From NCBI RefSeq assembly GCF_047123305.1, contig NZ_CP138918.1, forward strand, positions 4,154,001-4,218,000: 64,000 bases of DNA. Reading direction: 5' to 3'. Each line of letters opens with the position of its first letter. The first letter of the stretch is position 1. Of the stretch, positions 52,417-61,190 are shown piece by piece. The position numbers and the translations under genes were made by a program. This stretch comes from Thalassobius sp047123305 (GTDB taxonomy: Bacteria > Pseudomonadota > Alphaproteobacteria > Rhodobacterales > Rhodobacteraceae). The notes beneath the pieces were generated by a model. That model worked only from the letters and a program-made list of their open reading frames with translations, was not told the DNA's origin and searched no databases.

Positions 52417-53421
52417 TCACAGTTCTTTCTTCACGCCCATCGCGGCATCTTCGCTGACCCAGGCTTCCCAGATTTCGGGATAGGTCTCCAGGAAGTGCCA
52501 GGCGGCATCGCCACCGGTCGCCTGATTTTCATTCATGTAAACCAGCATGGTGTTCATCACGTCCCCCGGGAACACACGTTCCTTGAGGTAATCCACTGCA
52601 ATGCCGCCTTCATTCAGGAAACGATCAGTGACCACGGTATGCACCTCGGATTCGGTGTAAGAGGTCATCTGCGGTTCCAGACATTCCTGTTCCGGCTTCA
52701 CGATGCAGCCGTCCCAGTTTTCTGAACCACCCCATTCGGTTTCCCACTCCAGCAGAGTCAGGTTGTACTTGCCGATCATTGCAGTTGGGGCCCAGTAGTA
52801 ACCAAACCAGTTCTCACCCCGTTCAACCGCCTTGGCGATCGAACCGTCGAGACCGGCAGCCGAGCCCGGATCAACCAGGGTCCAGCCTTTGTCTTTCATG
52901 CCGAAGGCGCGGAACAGGTTGGCATTGGACAGCTGACAGCCCCAGCCGGCCGGGCAGCCCAGGAAAGCGCCTTTGCTTTCATCTTCGACGTAGGGGAACA
53001 GGTCAGGACGGGCCAAAACCTTTTCCACGGTGTTCAGCTCGGGATGGGCTTCCACAAAGGCAGGCGACACCCACCAGCCTTCCCCCAGACCGGTGATCGG
53101 GCCGTTGACAACCGAATGCAGGCGCCCTTCTTCGGTGGCTTTGGCCAGCGGATCGCGCACCGCGTTGATCCACAGTTCACCGGCAACATCCGGTTCGCCT
53201 TTTTCGTTCATCGACGCAAAGGTTGTGGTGGTTGCGCCGGGCACCAGGTCCACTTCGCAGCCATACCCTTCTTCGAGGATGATTTTGTCCACGTTGGCCA
53301 TCAATTCACCTGAGGCCCAGTTCCATTCTGCAATGGTGACGTTGCCACAATCCGCAGCGGCAGCCCCGGCCAACAGAGATACACTCACACTCATCGCGCC
53401 AAGCGCTGTGATCTTTTTCAT
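52417..53421 (-). CDS. Quaternary amine periplasmic binding protein, CaiX-like
   Basis: A 334-residue glycine betaine/carnitine-type binding protein. Signal peptide MKKITALGAMSVSVSLLAGAAAA, mature from DCGNVTIAEWNWASGE. Aromatic residues expected for a quaternary-ammonium cage are frequent (WNWASGE, GEGWWVSP, GYYWAPTAM). Paired cysteines (CPAGWGC, CIVKPEQEC) suggest disulphides. Its place beside the carnitine operon makes carnitine or gamma-butyrobetaine the likely ligand, with choline or betaine as alternatives. First gene of the transporter operon; the downstream hairpin may give it higher expression. Confidence 0.88.
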   Translation of the reverse strand: MKKITALGAMSVSVSLLAGAAAADCGNVTIAEWNWASGELMANVDKIILEEGYGCEVDLVPGATTTTFASMNEKGEPDVAGELWINAVRDPLAKATEEGRLHSVVNGPITGLGEGWWVSPAFVEAHPELNTVEKVLARPDLFPYVEDESKGAFLGCPAGWGCQLSNANLFRAFGMKDKGWTLVDPGSAAGLDGSIAKAVERGENWFGYYWAPTAMIGKYNLTLLEWETEWGGSENWDGCIVKPEQECLEPQMTSYTESEVHTVVTDRFLNEGGIAVDYLKERVFPGDVMNTMLVYMNENQATGGDAAWHFLETYPEIWEAWVSEDAAMGVKKEL

Positions 53422-53778
53422 GTTCAGATTTCTCCCAAAGACTTTTTCAAGTTACTCAACCACGATCATTTCTGTCGCGTTATCTCACCGCCGGAGAGGG
53501 CGATTTCCCGGTACAGCTTTCCCACCAAAGAGCTACCAAACCATGAACCAAAAACGACATTTAGCCGGGCCTATGTCGGAAACAGACCACACGTGGGATT
53601 CAAAGTAAACTGCCAAGCGCCGCCGTCCAGCAATCGTGATCGCTGGTTTTACAGTTATTTTTGCCGTTTCAATGCAGGGTGCGCCCACTTCAGCCCCGAA
53701 CACCCCAGCATTGTGCGCAGGAACGGTGGTCCAAAACGATGTCGTTTTTAGACCTCTGTTTCTGCGCGCGACTTAGCC
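53422..53778. other. 357-base intergenic region
   Basis: No credible coding frame. It should carry the promoter of the binding-protein gene at its left end. A near-palindrome CCAGC-AATCGTGATC-GCTGG (53627-53646) lies about 205 bases upstream of that gene; its role is unknown. Confidence 0.4.
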
Positions 53779-54171
53779 CTAGCGATAGGCAAAGTAGCGT
53801 TTCACCGGTCCCGTGAAGGACAGCCACATACTGACAGCGGCGATGACATAGCCAATGGGTCCCCCTGCCGCGATCGAGATCAGTAGATCCAGAACAATCG
53901 CGGTACGGATCCCGCGGATTTGACGGTTCAGGATCGACGCAACGATCAGCCCAAAAGCCGCCGCATAGCCCGCCGCAGCCACCAGCATCAGCTGCGCCGC
54001 GCTGTCGCCCGCCAAGCCATGGAGGGCAAAACCGCCCCATTTAAAGGCAGCGAAAAAGCCAAGCGTCAGCAAAACCTTAAGCGCATTGAGAATAAAAATC
54101 GCCCGAAGGGTCAGGGGTTTGTCGCGGCCGATTTCGGGGGAGGTATCGGGGGCATTGGAAAACGTTGTCAT
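53779..54171 (-). CDS. Small membrane protein next to the dehalogenase
   Basis: A 130-residue protein with three or four hydrophobic segments (about 22-45, 60-80, 90-118) after a polar N-terminus (MTTFSNAPDTSPEIGRDKPLT). No family recognised. It lies 23 bases downstream of the haloalkane dehalogenase gene in the same direction, so it is probably co-transcribed. SD AAGGAG before the ATG. Confidence 0.72.
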   Translation of the reverse strand: MTTFSNAPDTSPEIGRDKPLTLRAIFILNALKVLLTLGFFAAFKWGGFALHGLAGDSAAQLMLVAAAGYAAAFGLIVASILNRQIRGIRTAIVLDLLISIAAGGPIGYVIAAVSMWLSFTGPVKRYFAYR

Positions 54172-54194
54172 GGTCTTGCTCCTTTCGTTCTAAA

Positions 54195-55154
54195 TCACAC
54201 GCGCTGCAGCCATTCGGCCAGCGCGGTGCCAATTTCATTGGGGTAGTCCTCCTGCAGGAAATGTCCGCCCGCCCCAAGGTAAACCGTCTCGAGATTTGTC
54301 AGCAGGCCCTTCAGCGCCTCGGACATTTGCATTGGGATAATGGCGCCGGGATCGACATGGAACATCAGCTTGGGAAATGTGGTGCCCAGCAGCCATTCAC
54401 TGTTGGCCTGCACCACCGCAGCCACATCCGCAGGGGCCCCACCAATGGGAATTTCACGCGGCCAGTCCAGTAGGATCTTGCGGTCAGCTGACGTGGGGTA
54501 ATAGCGGTTGTATTCGGTCATCACCGCCTCGGACAGCGCCCCCTTGGGGGAGCCGTGTTTCAAGAAGTTATCGAGGAAGTAATTCTCTTCCATAATCAGC
54601 TGCTCGCCCGCACCCGGCGTGTTGATGGTGCGCAGGAAATCCTCAAAAGGCCCCAGCGCCTCATAGCTTGGGATCGGCATGAAGGGCGGCGCCATCGCTT
54701 CCATGAAACAGATCGCCGAAATCCGGTCCGGACGGGTGCGGGCATAGTGCCAGCCCAGCGCTGCCCCCCAGTCGTGGATCACCAGCACTGCGTCACGGAT
54801 ATCCAACTCATCCAGCAACTGATGCAGATGGGCAGCGCTTTCGGCATAGGTGTCGGTGAGGGCCACTTTCTCGCTGTCGCCCATACCGATCAGATCCGGC
54901 GCAACCGCGCGGTGGGTCTTGCTGACATGGGGAATGATGTTGCGCCACAGGTAAGAGGACGTCGGGTTGCCATGCAGGAACACCACCGGCCGCCCCTGCC
55001 CCTCATCCACATAGGCCATCTTGTGACCCAGAATGGTTTTGACCTTCTTGGTGTAGGGCATTTCTGCCCCCGTCGCGGCCAATGCTGGAAAGGCAGGCAG
55101 GGACGCTGCCGCAGCCAGCGCGGCAGCCGAAGTCAGGAAGCTGCGTCGTTTCAT
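54195..55154 (-). CDS. Haloalkane dehalogenase, HLD-II type, with Tat signal
   Basis: A 319-residue alpha/beta-hydrolase. The catalytic pentad of subfamily II is readable: N63 in HGNPTSSYLWRN, nucleophile D128 and W129 in VIHDWGAALG, acid E152 in ICFMEAMAPP, base H298 in GAGGHFLQED. It hydrolyses carbon-halogen bonds of haloalkanes to alcohols. The N-terminus MKRRSFLTSAAALAAAASLPAFPALA is a twin-arginine-type signal, uncommon for this mostly cytoplasmic family, so this one should act in the periplasm. Divergent from a LysR gene; followed by a small membrane protein. Confidence 0.85.
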   Translation of the reverse strand: MKRRSFLTSAAALAAAASLPAFPALAATGAEMPYTKKVKTILGHKMAYVDEGQGRPVVFLHGNPTSSYLWRNIIPHVSKTHRAVAPDLIGMGDSEKVALTDTYAESAAHLHQLLDELDIRDAVLVIHDWGAALGWHYARTRPDRISAICFMEAMAPPFMPIPSYEALGPFEDFLRTINTPGAGEQLIMEENYFLDNFLKHGSPKGALSEAVMTEYNRYYPTSADRKILLDWPREIPIGGAPADVAAVVQANSEWLLGTTFPKLMFHVDPGAIIPMQMSEALKGLLTNLETVYLGAGGHFLQEDYPNEIGTALAEWLQRV

Positions 55155-55241
55155 TGGGTCTCTCCTTCAAGGGTTGTTTTGAACTGCCCCTTGAATGACA
55201 CATCAAATATGAACCATAAATCGACACAGGTGCACCACACT

Positions 55242-55257
55242 GGATCGCCATCGATCC
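55242..55257. promoter_or_regulatory. Inverted repeat between the dehalogenase and LysR genes
   Basis: GGATCG-CCAT-CGATCC, perfect six-base arms, 25 bases before the LysR ATG in the shared 128-base intergenic region. A candidate LysR autoregulation site. Confidence 0.4.
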
Positions 55258-55282
55258 ACTAAATCAAACAACGGAGACACCG

Positions 55283-56176
55283 ATGAATCCGCTGGACTGG
55301 GAACAGATGCCCTATTTCCTTGCCATTGCGCGGGGCGGTACCATGCGGGCTGCGGCAGAGATGATGGGGGCCAGCCATGCCAAAGTGGGCCGTCATCTGG
55401 ATGCGCTGGAGGCCCATTATGGCGTCCAGCTGTTTCGGCGCACCAAAACCGGACTGGAACTGACAGAGGCCGGCCGCAACCTTCTGCCGATCGCTGAACA
55501 GGCCGAAACGCTGTTCCTCGGGGCGCGGCGGCGGATGCAGGGTTTGGACCGGCAAGAAGCGGGCGTGGTGCGGTTTTCCCTCACGGGCACAATGGCTTAT
55601 GACATTGTTGCCCCAATTCTGGTGAAGTTCTTCGACCACTACCCTGAAATCGACGTAGAGATGCGGGTCAGTGACCGGTTTGAGGATATCAACCGGCTGG
55701 AAACCGATATCTCCCTGCGGTTTGCCCAGGAAGTGACCGAGGATGTGGTCGCCCGCAAGCTCTACCCGATGGCGCTTGGTGTCTATGCCCACCGTGACTA
55801 TCTAGACCGGCACCTACCCCATGCCGGACCGCAGGGGGAAGGGTTGCACTGGATCGGCTGGGACCGGGCCGAACGGCAGCCCGACTGGCTGGCGGCAACG
55901 GAATTCCCCGCCGCAACGGTGCGCCATGCCACCACCGACCCGATCCTGCAGCTGTCACTGGCCCGGCGTGGGTTCGGGATGGTGCGCACCTCAGTCTATT
56001 TTGCCCGTCTGCACCCCGAGCTGGTGCCTGTCCCTGGCACCGCCCCTGCGCTGGATCGTCCCCTCTGGTTACTGCTGCATTCCGAGCTGCGCCGCACCGC
56101 GCGGGTCCGGCGGTTTGTCGACTTCATGGCGCAGGAACTGATGGCACTGAAACCCGCGCTTCAGGCGGGGGTGTGA
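55283..56176 (+). CDS. LysR-family regulator
   Basis: A 297-residue LysR protein. HTH at residues 5-60 (WEQMPYFLAIARGGTMRAAAEMMGASHAKVGRHLDALEAHYGVQLFRRTKTGLELTEAG), then the LysR_substrate domain. The opening resembles the branch that acts on SDR or hydrolase neighbours. It is divergent from the haloalkane dehalogenase gene, which is the obvious candidate target. GGAGACACCG precedes the ATG. Confidence 0.88.
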   Translation: MNPLDWEQMPYFLAIARGGTMRAAAEMMGASHAKVGRHLDALEAHYGVQLFRRTKTGLELTEAGRNLLPIAEQAETLFLGARRRMQGLDRQEAGVVRFSLTGTMAYDIVAPILVKFFDHYPEIDVEMRVSDRFEDINRLETDISLRFAQEVTEDVVARKLYPMALGVYAHRDYLDRHLPHAGPQGEGLHWIGWDRAERQPDWLAATEFPAATVRHATTDPILQLSLARRGFGMVRTSVYFARLHPELVPVPGTAPALDRPLWLLLHSELRRTARVRRFVDFMAQELMALKPALQAGV

Positions 56177-56243
56177 GCGGGCGCACAAAACTGTTGCCCG
56201 CTGTTAGCGCAATCATTAGCGTCCCTGTTGGGAGGAACGTGAG

Positions 56244-56750
56244 ATGCTGAGGATCGTTGTGATGGGGGTGAGCGGCTCGGGCAAAAGCTCGGTCGCGCAA
56301 GAGGTTGCGGACACGCTTGGTGGCACCTACCTGGAGGCCGACGACCTGCATCCTGCCGAAAACCTGGCCCATATGGCGGCAGGCAAACCTCTGGATGATG
56401 CCATGCGCGCGCCGTGGCTAGAACGGATCTGTCAGGAAATGGACGCATGCGCCGACCCCATTGTTGTCACCGCATGTTCGGCCTTGAAACGGGATTACCG
56501 GTCCCTGATGCGGCGCACCCTGACCGGTTTGAAAATTGTCTATCTCGATGGCAGCAAAAGCCTGATCGCCATTCGGATGGCCGCGCGGCAGGACCACTTT
56601 ATGCCGCTGAGCCTGCTCGACAGTCAGTTTGCCACGCTGGAGGTGCCGACAAAAGACGAAGACGCTCTGCATGTCAGCATCGCGCCCCCACTGTCCGAAG
56701 TTGTGGCCGAAATCTGCGACGCGCTCAGCCGAACTGCCGCATCAGCATAA
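56244..56750 (+). CDS. gntK: Gluconokinase
   Basis: A 168-residue P-loop kinase that phosphorylates gluconate. MGVSGSGKSSVAQEVA (Walker A at about 8-15), GGTYLEADDLHPAENLAHMAAGKPLDD, and C-terminal FMPLSLLDSQFATLEVP are all family marks. GGAGG SD before the ATG. It stands alone without gluconate transporter or gnd. Its 3' end overlaps the convergent DUF2177 gene by 26 bases. Confidence 0.9.
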   Translation: MLRIVVMGVSGSGKSSVAQEVADTLGGTYLEADDLHPAENLAHMAAGKPLDDAMRAPWLERICQEMDACADPIVVTACSALKRDYRSLMRRTLTGLKIVYLDGSKSLIAIRMAARQDHFMPLSLLDSQFATLEVPTKDEDALHVSIAPPLSEVVAEICDALSRTAASA

Positions 56751-57123
56751 CCCCGCCCCAAGCAGAGAAACCGGTCAGCGCACCGCCCCAAAGCGTGTCC
56801 ATCACCACCTGCTGCATGGTCCAGTCCTTGAGCGTGGCGTAATTGGTAAACTCATAGGTGCCATAGGCCAACAGCCCCAGCGCAATACCGCTGGCCAAGG
56901 CCATCATCGGCGCCTCCGCCCGCATCGCGGGCATGGAAACAAACCAGACAATCCCAGCCACATAGCCCAGGTAAAACAGCCCCGCCGCGCCCATTCGAAA
57001 ATCCTCGGCAAAAAGGTGGCCGACATGCTGTTCAAACACCGGCTTAATAAACAGCTTCAGGCCAATCACATCAACCACGAGGAAGATGGCAGCGGTGGCG
57101 AGGTACAGGAACAACACATTCAT
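56725..57123 (-). CDS. DUF2177 membrane protein
   Basis: A 132-residue inner-membrane protein with four hydrophobic segments. VVDVIGLKLFIKPVFEQHVGHLF, GIALGLLAYGTYEFTNYATLKDW and DTLWGGALTGFSAW match the DUF2177 family. Function unknown. It lies 47 bases after the SDR gene and in the same direction, so it is probably the last gene of the sigma-E-type operon that starts at 61.1 kb. It overlaps gntK at the 3' ends. Confidence 0.82.
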   Translation of the reverse strand: MNVLFLYLATAAIFLVVDVIGLKLFIKPVFEQHVGHLFAEDFRMGAAGLFYLGYVAGIVWFVSMPAMRAEAPMMALASGIALGLLAYGTYEFTNYATLKDWTMQQVVMDTLWGGALTGFSAWGGVMLMRQFG

Positions 57124-57170
57124 TTCGTTTGCTTTCTTCAGATTGCTTGCGGGTTCACCGCTTTAGGTTT

Positions 57171-57920
57171 CTATCGCACCAAACGTTTTGTCAGCGGCAG
57201 TGCCAGACGGTACGGCAAGGCCCGTAACAGCTTCAGCGCCAGCGTCAGACGTCGTGGAAAATGCACCTCGAACCGGTTTCGATCCAATTGGTAGGTGATC
57301 GCTTCTGCGGCATCTTCAGGCGTCATCAGCCCCGGCATGGCAAAGGCGTTTTTCTGGGTCAGTCGGGTATCGACAAAGCCGGGCGAAATCAGCCGCACGT
57401 CAACCCGTCCCGCCAGTTCAGCCCGCAGGCTTTCGGCCAGATTGGCCACCCCCGCTTTGGTTGCGGAATAGATCTGCCCTTGCGGCAGGCCAAAGTAGCC
57501 CGCAACGCTGCCACATAGCGCCAGTTGACCGCCTTGTCGCAGCAATGGCAGCGCCGTCTGCGCCACGTAGAGCGATCCGGTGAGGTTCACATTGACGATC
57601 TGCGCGGCTTTCGCGGGATCCAGCACTTCCACCTGTCCCGGATCGTAAAGCGCGGCCATGTTGATCACACGATCCAGTGGCCCCATGGCCTGCAAGGTGG
57701 CCTGCGCCTGGCTAAGGCTCAACCGGTCCGCAACATCCACAGGCACCACCGCAGTTTCACAGGGCAGCACGGCCGCCAGATCCTCCAGCCGGTCCTCATT
57801 GCGGGCAGAAAGGATCAGTTGCGCGCCCCGCCGGGCATAGGCCCAGGCCAGCGCCGCGCCGATCCCGTCGCTGGCACCGATGATCCAGATGCGTTCCTTA
57901 TCGGGTCTGCGATCAGGCAT
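57171..57920 (-). CDS. SDR-family dehydrogenase of the sigma-E operon
   Basis: A 249-residue short-chain dehydrogenase. NAD(P) site IWIIGASDGIGAALA, SARNEDR (R favours NADP), NMAALYDPG, catalytic S in GSVAGYFG and Y-S-A-T-K. C-terminal PRRLTLALKLLRALPYRLALPLTKRLVR is basic and hydrophobic, perhaps a membrane contact. Start at 57920 overlaps the CFA-synthase-like gene by eight bases. A lipid substrate is likely from context. Confidence 0.85.
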   Translation of the reverse strand: MPDRRPDKERIWIIGASDGIGAALAWAYARRGAQLILSARNEDRLEDLAAVLPCETAVVPVDVADRLSLSQAQATLQAMGPLDRVINMAALYDPGQVEVLDPAKAAQIVNVNLTGSLYVAQTALPLLRQGGQLALCGSVAGYFGLPQGQIYSATKAGVANLAESLRAELAGRVDVRLISPGFVDTRLTQKNAFAMPGLMTPEDAAEAITYQLDRNRFEVHFPRRLTLALKLLRALPYRLALPLTKRLVR

Positions 57921-59070
57921 GGGCGATTTCCACTTGCACCACATCGGTTTGTTTCACCGCAAAAGACGCAGCACAGATCCCAAGGTAAAACCGCCAACTG
58001 CGCAGGAAATTCTCCTCATATCCCAGCTTACGTATCTTGGGGGATTGCGCCGCCAAGGCTTCGTCCCACAGGGCACAGGTGCGGGCGTAGTCCAGTCCAA
58101 AGGCGTGGCTGTTCTCGACCTGCAAACCGGCCTTACGGGCCTGATCTGCAATCACCTTGTCGCTCAACAGCATGCCGCCGGGGAAGGTATATTGACGGAT
58201 ATAATCCGAAGATTTGCGGTAAATCGGGAAGTAGTCATCCGGCACGGTGATGGCTTGGATCACCGCGCGCCCGCCCTCTGCCAGTCGGTCCTTCAGGGTG
58301 GCAAAATAGGTCGGCCAGTAGCGTTCGCCCACGGCCTCGATCATCTCGATCGACACGATATTGTCGAACTTGCCCTGAATGGCGCGGTAGTCCTGCAGCC
58401 GGATGTCGGCCCGCCCGTCCAGCCGCGCATCGGCGTAGCCTTTCTGGCTGGGCGAAATGGTGACCCCGGTCACGGCGCGTCCCGCTTCGGCTGCGCGATC
58501 CGCAAAGCCACCCCAGCCACAGCCAATTTCCAGCACCCGTTCGCCGCCGCTCAGCCGGTCCAGGATCCGGTCATATTTGCGGTTCTGCGCCACCGAAAGG
58601 TCATTGTCCCCCGGCGCAAACAGGGCCGAGGAATAGGTCATCGTCTCATCCAGCCAAAGCTGATAAAACTCGTTGCCCACATCATAATGGGCGCGAATGT
58701 TGCGCGAGGCACCGCGTTTGGAGTTGGCCCGCAACAGCCGGTCAACCACACGGAACTTCAGCATCTGCCAGAAACTGGCATAGGCGTAGCCACTGAACTG
58801 CTGCATGTTCAGCAGCGCCACTTTGGTCAGCGCCTCAATCGAAGGGCTGTCCCAAAGTCCTGCCACATAGGTTTCGCCCAAGCCCACGTCGCCGCGGCTG
58901 GCGATGGTGGTGACAACGGACCAATCGCGGATCTGCATCTCGGCCACCGGATTGCCCTGACCAAAGCGGTAGGTCTCGCCTTCTGGTGTGGTCAGGTGGA
59001 GCGTGCCACGATCGATCTGTGCGCAGGTCTCCAGAAAGTCGTATTTTACGCGTTTTGAAAGGAACAGCAT
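57913..59070 (-). CDS. CFA-synthase-like SAM-dependent lipid methyltransferase
   Basis: A 385-residue protein of the cyclopropane-fatty-acyl-phospholipid synthase family. IRAHYDVGNEFYQLWLDETMTYSSALF, SAM motif VLEIGCGWGGFADRAAE, GVTISPSQKGYA, DNIVSIEMIEAVGERYWPTYF and QAITVPDDYFPIYRKSSDYIRQYTFPGGML are typical. It methylates double bonds in membrane phospholipids. In Rhodobacter sphaeroides related genes near rpoE-chrR take part in singlet-oxygen-induced methylated and furan fatty acids, so this one may do likewise. Overlaps DUF1365 by one base. Confidence 0.87.
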   Translation of the reverse strand: MLFLSKRVKYDFLETCAQIDRGTLHLTTPEGETYRFGQGNPVAEMQIRDWSVVTTIASRGDVGLGETYVAGLWDSPSIEALTKVALLNMQQFSGYAYASFWQMLKFRVVDRLLRANSKRGASRNIRAHYDVGNEFYQLWLDETMTYSSALFAPGDNDLSVAQNRKYDRILDRLSGGERVLEIGCGWGGFADRAAEAGRAVTGVTISPSQKGYADARLDGRADIRLQDYRAIQGKFDNIVSIEMIEAVGERYWPTYFATLKDRLAEGGRAVIQAITVPDDYFPIYRKSSDYIRQYTFPGGMLLSDKVIADQARKAGLQVENSHAFGLDYARTCALWDEALAAQSPKIRKLGYEENFLRSWRFYLGICAASFAVKQTDVVQVEIAHA

Positions 59071-59822
59071 CAGGAAACCTCTTGTGTTGGTGGGCTGGGC
59101 CGCGTGCGATAGGTCGCGCCCTTGAGTTTCAGGATCAGCGCCTGCCAGTGGATCAGCGCCATGGTGCGCATGCCGCCAAGCGGACGGCGCAGGGCCGCCC
59201 GGAGCAGGCCGGCGGTGCTGGCAGTGCGGCGTTGGCCGGACAGGGTGGCCATCAGCCCCTCTTCGCCATTGCGATGCAGGATCTGGATGGCAATCTGATC
59301 GGCGCGGATGTCAAAACGGAAGTCATAGCCGCCCTTTATCTCTTGATAAGGCGAGACATGCAGCCGCTTGGCCTTGTGCAGTTTGGTGTCGCGACTGATC
59401 GGTGCAAAATCTGCTGCGTGACACAGGTAGGAATGACGGTCATTGAATGGGGTCGAGACTTCGGCGATCACCGCTCTGAGCGCCTCCCCATCATAGGCCA
59501 GCCAGAAGCTCACCGGATTGAACCCATAGCCCAGCCAGCGCGGCTGCGTCAGCAGCAGGATCCGCAGCGCAGCCGTGTTCAGACCCTGCCCACGCAGCAC
59601 CCGCCGGGCCCAAGCCGCGCCGTCGCCATTGGCGATCACACCCCCGTGGTCACGGTCATATACCACCGCCAGATTAAACCGGTTGCGCCCCAAGAGATAC
59701 GGTTTGGGCTGATCCGCCTCCGGCTCCAGCAGCACAAAGTCCACACTATAGCGAAAGGCATTGCGGATGCTGCCACGCCGCGTGTGGGTGGTCACCCCTT
59801 GGATATGCTCGACAGCGCTCAT
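59070..59822 (-). CDS. DUF1365 family protein
   Basis: A 250-residue DUF1365 protein: HTRRGSIRNAFRYSVDFVLLE at the N-terminus, LTQPRWLGYGFNPVSFWLAYD, VSTPFNDRHSYLCHA and a late LRRPLGGMRTMALIHWQALILKLKG. The family is nearly always encoded with the flavin oxidase and CFA-synthase genes, as here (four-base and one-base overlaps). The chemistry is not settled; a role in modifying fatty acyl chains is assumed. Confidence 0.87.
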   Translation of the reverse strand: MSAVEHIQGVTTHTRRGSIRNAFRYSVDFVLLEPEADQPKPYLLGRNRFNLAVVYDRDHGGVIANGDGAAWARRVLRGQGLNTAALRILLLTQPRWLGYGFNPVSFWLAYDGEALRAVIAEVSTPFNDRHSYLCHAADFAPISRDTKLHKAKRLHVSPYQEIKGGYDFRFDIRADQIAIQILHRNGEEGLMATLSGQRRTASTAGLLRAALRRPLGGMRTMALIHWQALILKLKGATYRTRPSPPTQEVS

Positions 59823-61099
59823 GCGAACTGACGCCCCATTTCACGGGCAATGCGGACCGCGCTGGCAAAGCCATCTTCATGGAAGCCATGACGTGTGTAG
59901 GCACCGGCAAACCACGTGTTGTTCTGTCCCTGCAGCTGTTTCAACTGCCCCTGCGCCCGAATGGCGGCGCGGTCAAACACCGGATGGCGGAAGGTTTTCT
60001 GGTCATAGATCATGTGCTCTTGCACCGGCGTTGCCGGGTTGAGCGAAACAAACAGCGGATCGTTTTCAGTTATGTTCTGCAGCCGGTTCATCCAGTAGGT
60101 CACGCCAATCGCGGGCTCGGGTTTGGTGGTGTCGGCCTTATAGACCCAAGACGACCAGACCGCCTTGCGCTGTGGCATCTGGGTGGTGTCGCGGTGCAGG
60201 AACATCGCATTGTCCTGAAACCGCATGGCCGACAGTGCCGCCTGTTCTTCGGGCGATGGCTTGGCCAGCAGGCGCAGGGCCTGATCGGAATGGCAGGCAA
60301 AAATCACCTGATCATATTGTTCCGGCGCGCAGCCTTTTGCGGCAATCTGCACGCCGTAGCCCTCTCGGGTCACCGCATCAACCGGCGTGGCAGGTCGCAG
60401 ATCACCACCCGCTTTGGTCAAGTGGGCCTGAAGCCGGCGCACATATTCCACACTGCCGCCATCCACTGTCCACCACTGGTGCTGCCCCGAGGTCGACAGC
60501 AAAGCATGGTTGCGGAAGAACTGCACCAGAGAGCGGGCCGGAAAGGCGCGAATTTCAGCCGGCGGTGTTGACCAGATCGCCCCACACAGCGGCATCAGGT
60601 AGTAACGCTGGAACCAATCACCAAGGTTCAGATCATCCATCAGATCGGCGATGGTGCTGTCATCGCTTTCTGCCAGAGCCTCGGCCCGGGCGTTAAACCG
60701 CAGGATATCGCGCACCATACGGGCGAAACTGGGCCGCAGCAGATTACGCTTCTGCGCCGCCAAGGCCGTCAGATTGCGAAGCCCATATTCCACCGCCCCG
60801 CCGTTGATCGAGGCCCCAAAACTCATGTCGCTTTTGACAACAGGCACCTCCAGATCGCGGAACATACGGGTCAGATGCGGATAGTTTGCGTAGTTGAACA
60901 CGATAAAGCCGGTGTCCACCGGTTGTTGTCCGCTGATGCCTGCCAGAACCGTTCGGGCATGACCGCCAAGCCGTGGCTCGGCCTCATATAGGGTGACGCT
61001 GTGGCGCTGGCTCAGAAGGTAAGCGGCTGACAGTCCCGAAATGCCGCCACCAATAATGGCGATACGCTGGGGTTCAACCGGAAGGGCATCAAAGGACAT
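59819..61099 (-). CDS. FAD-dependent amine oxidase-like protein of the lipid cluster
   Basis: A 426-residue flavoprotein. FAD-binding RIAIIGGGISGLSAAYLLSQRHSVTLYEAEPRLGGHART at about 11-50, then VDTGFIVFNYANYPHLTRMF and C-terminal NNTWFAGAYTRHGFHEDGFASAVRIAREMG. This is the oxidase type found with DUF1365 and CFA-like genes beside rpoE-chrR. Start at 61099 with GGAG five bases upstream; the frame from 61153 overlaps the promoter. First gene of a five-gene operon (oxidase, DUF1365, CFA-like, SDR, DUF2177). Confidence 0.87.
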   Translation of the reverse strand: MSFDALPVEPQRIAIIGGGISGLSAAYLLSQRHSVTLYEAEPRLGGHARTVLAGISGQQPVDTGFIVFNYANYPHLTRMFRDLEVPVVKSDMSFGASINGGAVEYGLRNLTALAAQKRNLLRPSFARMVRDILRFNARAEALAESDDSTIADLMDDLNLGDWFQRYYLMPLCGAIWSTPPAEIRAFPARSLVQFFRNHALLSTSGQHQWWTVDGGSVEYVRRLQAHLTKAGGDLRPATPVDAVTREGYGVQIAAKGCAPEQYDQVIFACHSDQALRLLAKPSPEEQAALSAMRFQDNAMFLHRDTTQMPQRKAVWSSWVYKADTTKPEPAIGVTYWMNRLQNITENDPLFVSLNPATPVQEHMIYDQKTFRHPVFDRAAIRAQGQLKQLQGQNNTWFAGAYTRHGFHEDGFASAVRIAREMGRQFA

Positions 61100-61124
61100 G
61101 TGATCTCCACTGCTGTTTGAGGTT

Positions 61125-61152
61125 GATACGCAGCGGGCGCGTTCTTGGATCA
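61125..61152 (-). promoter_or_regulatory. Sigma-E-type promoter of the lipid operon
   Basis: On the minus strand TGATCCAA (61152-61145), 14 bases, then CGTATC (61130-61125). TGATCC is the -35 motif known for Rhodobacter RpoE. The predicted start of transcription is about 19 bases before the oxidase ATG. Confidence 0.75.
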
Positions 61153-61190
61153 CTGACCCAGGCAGTTAAATCAAAACGAAAATGTTTTTG

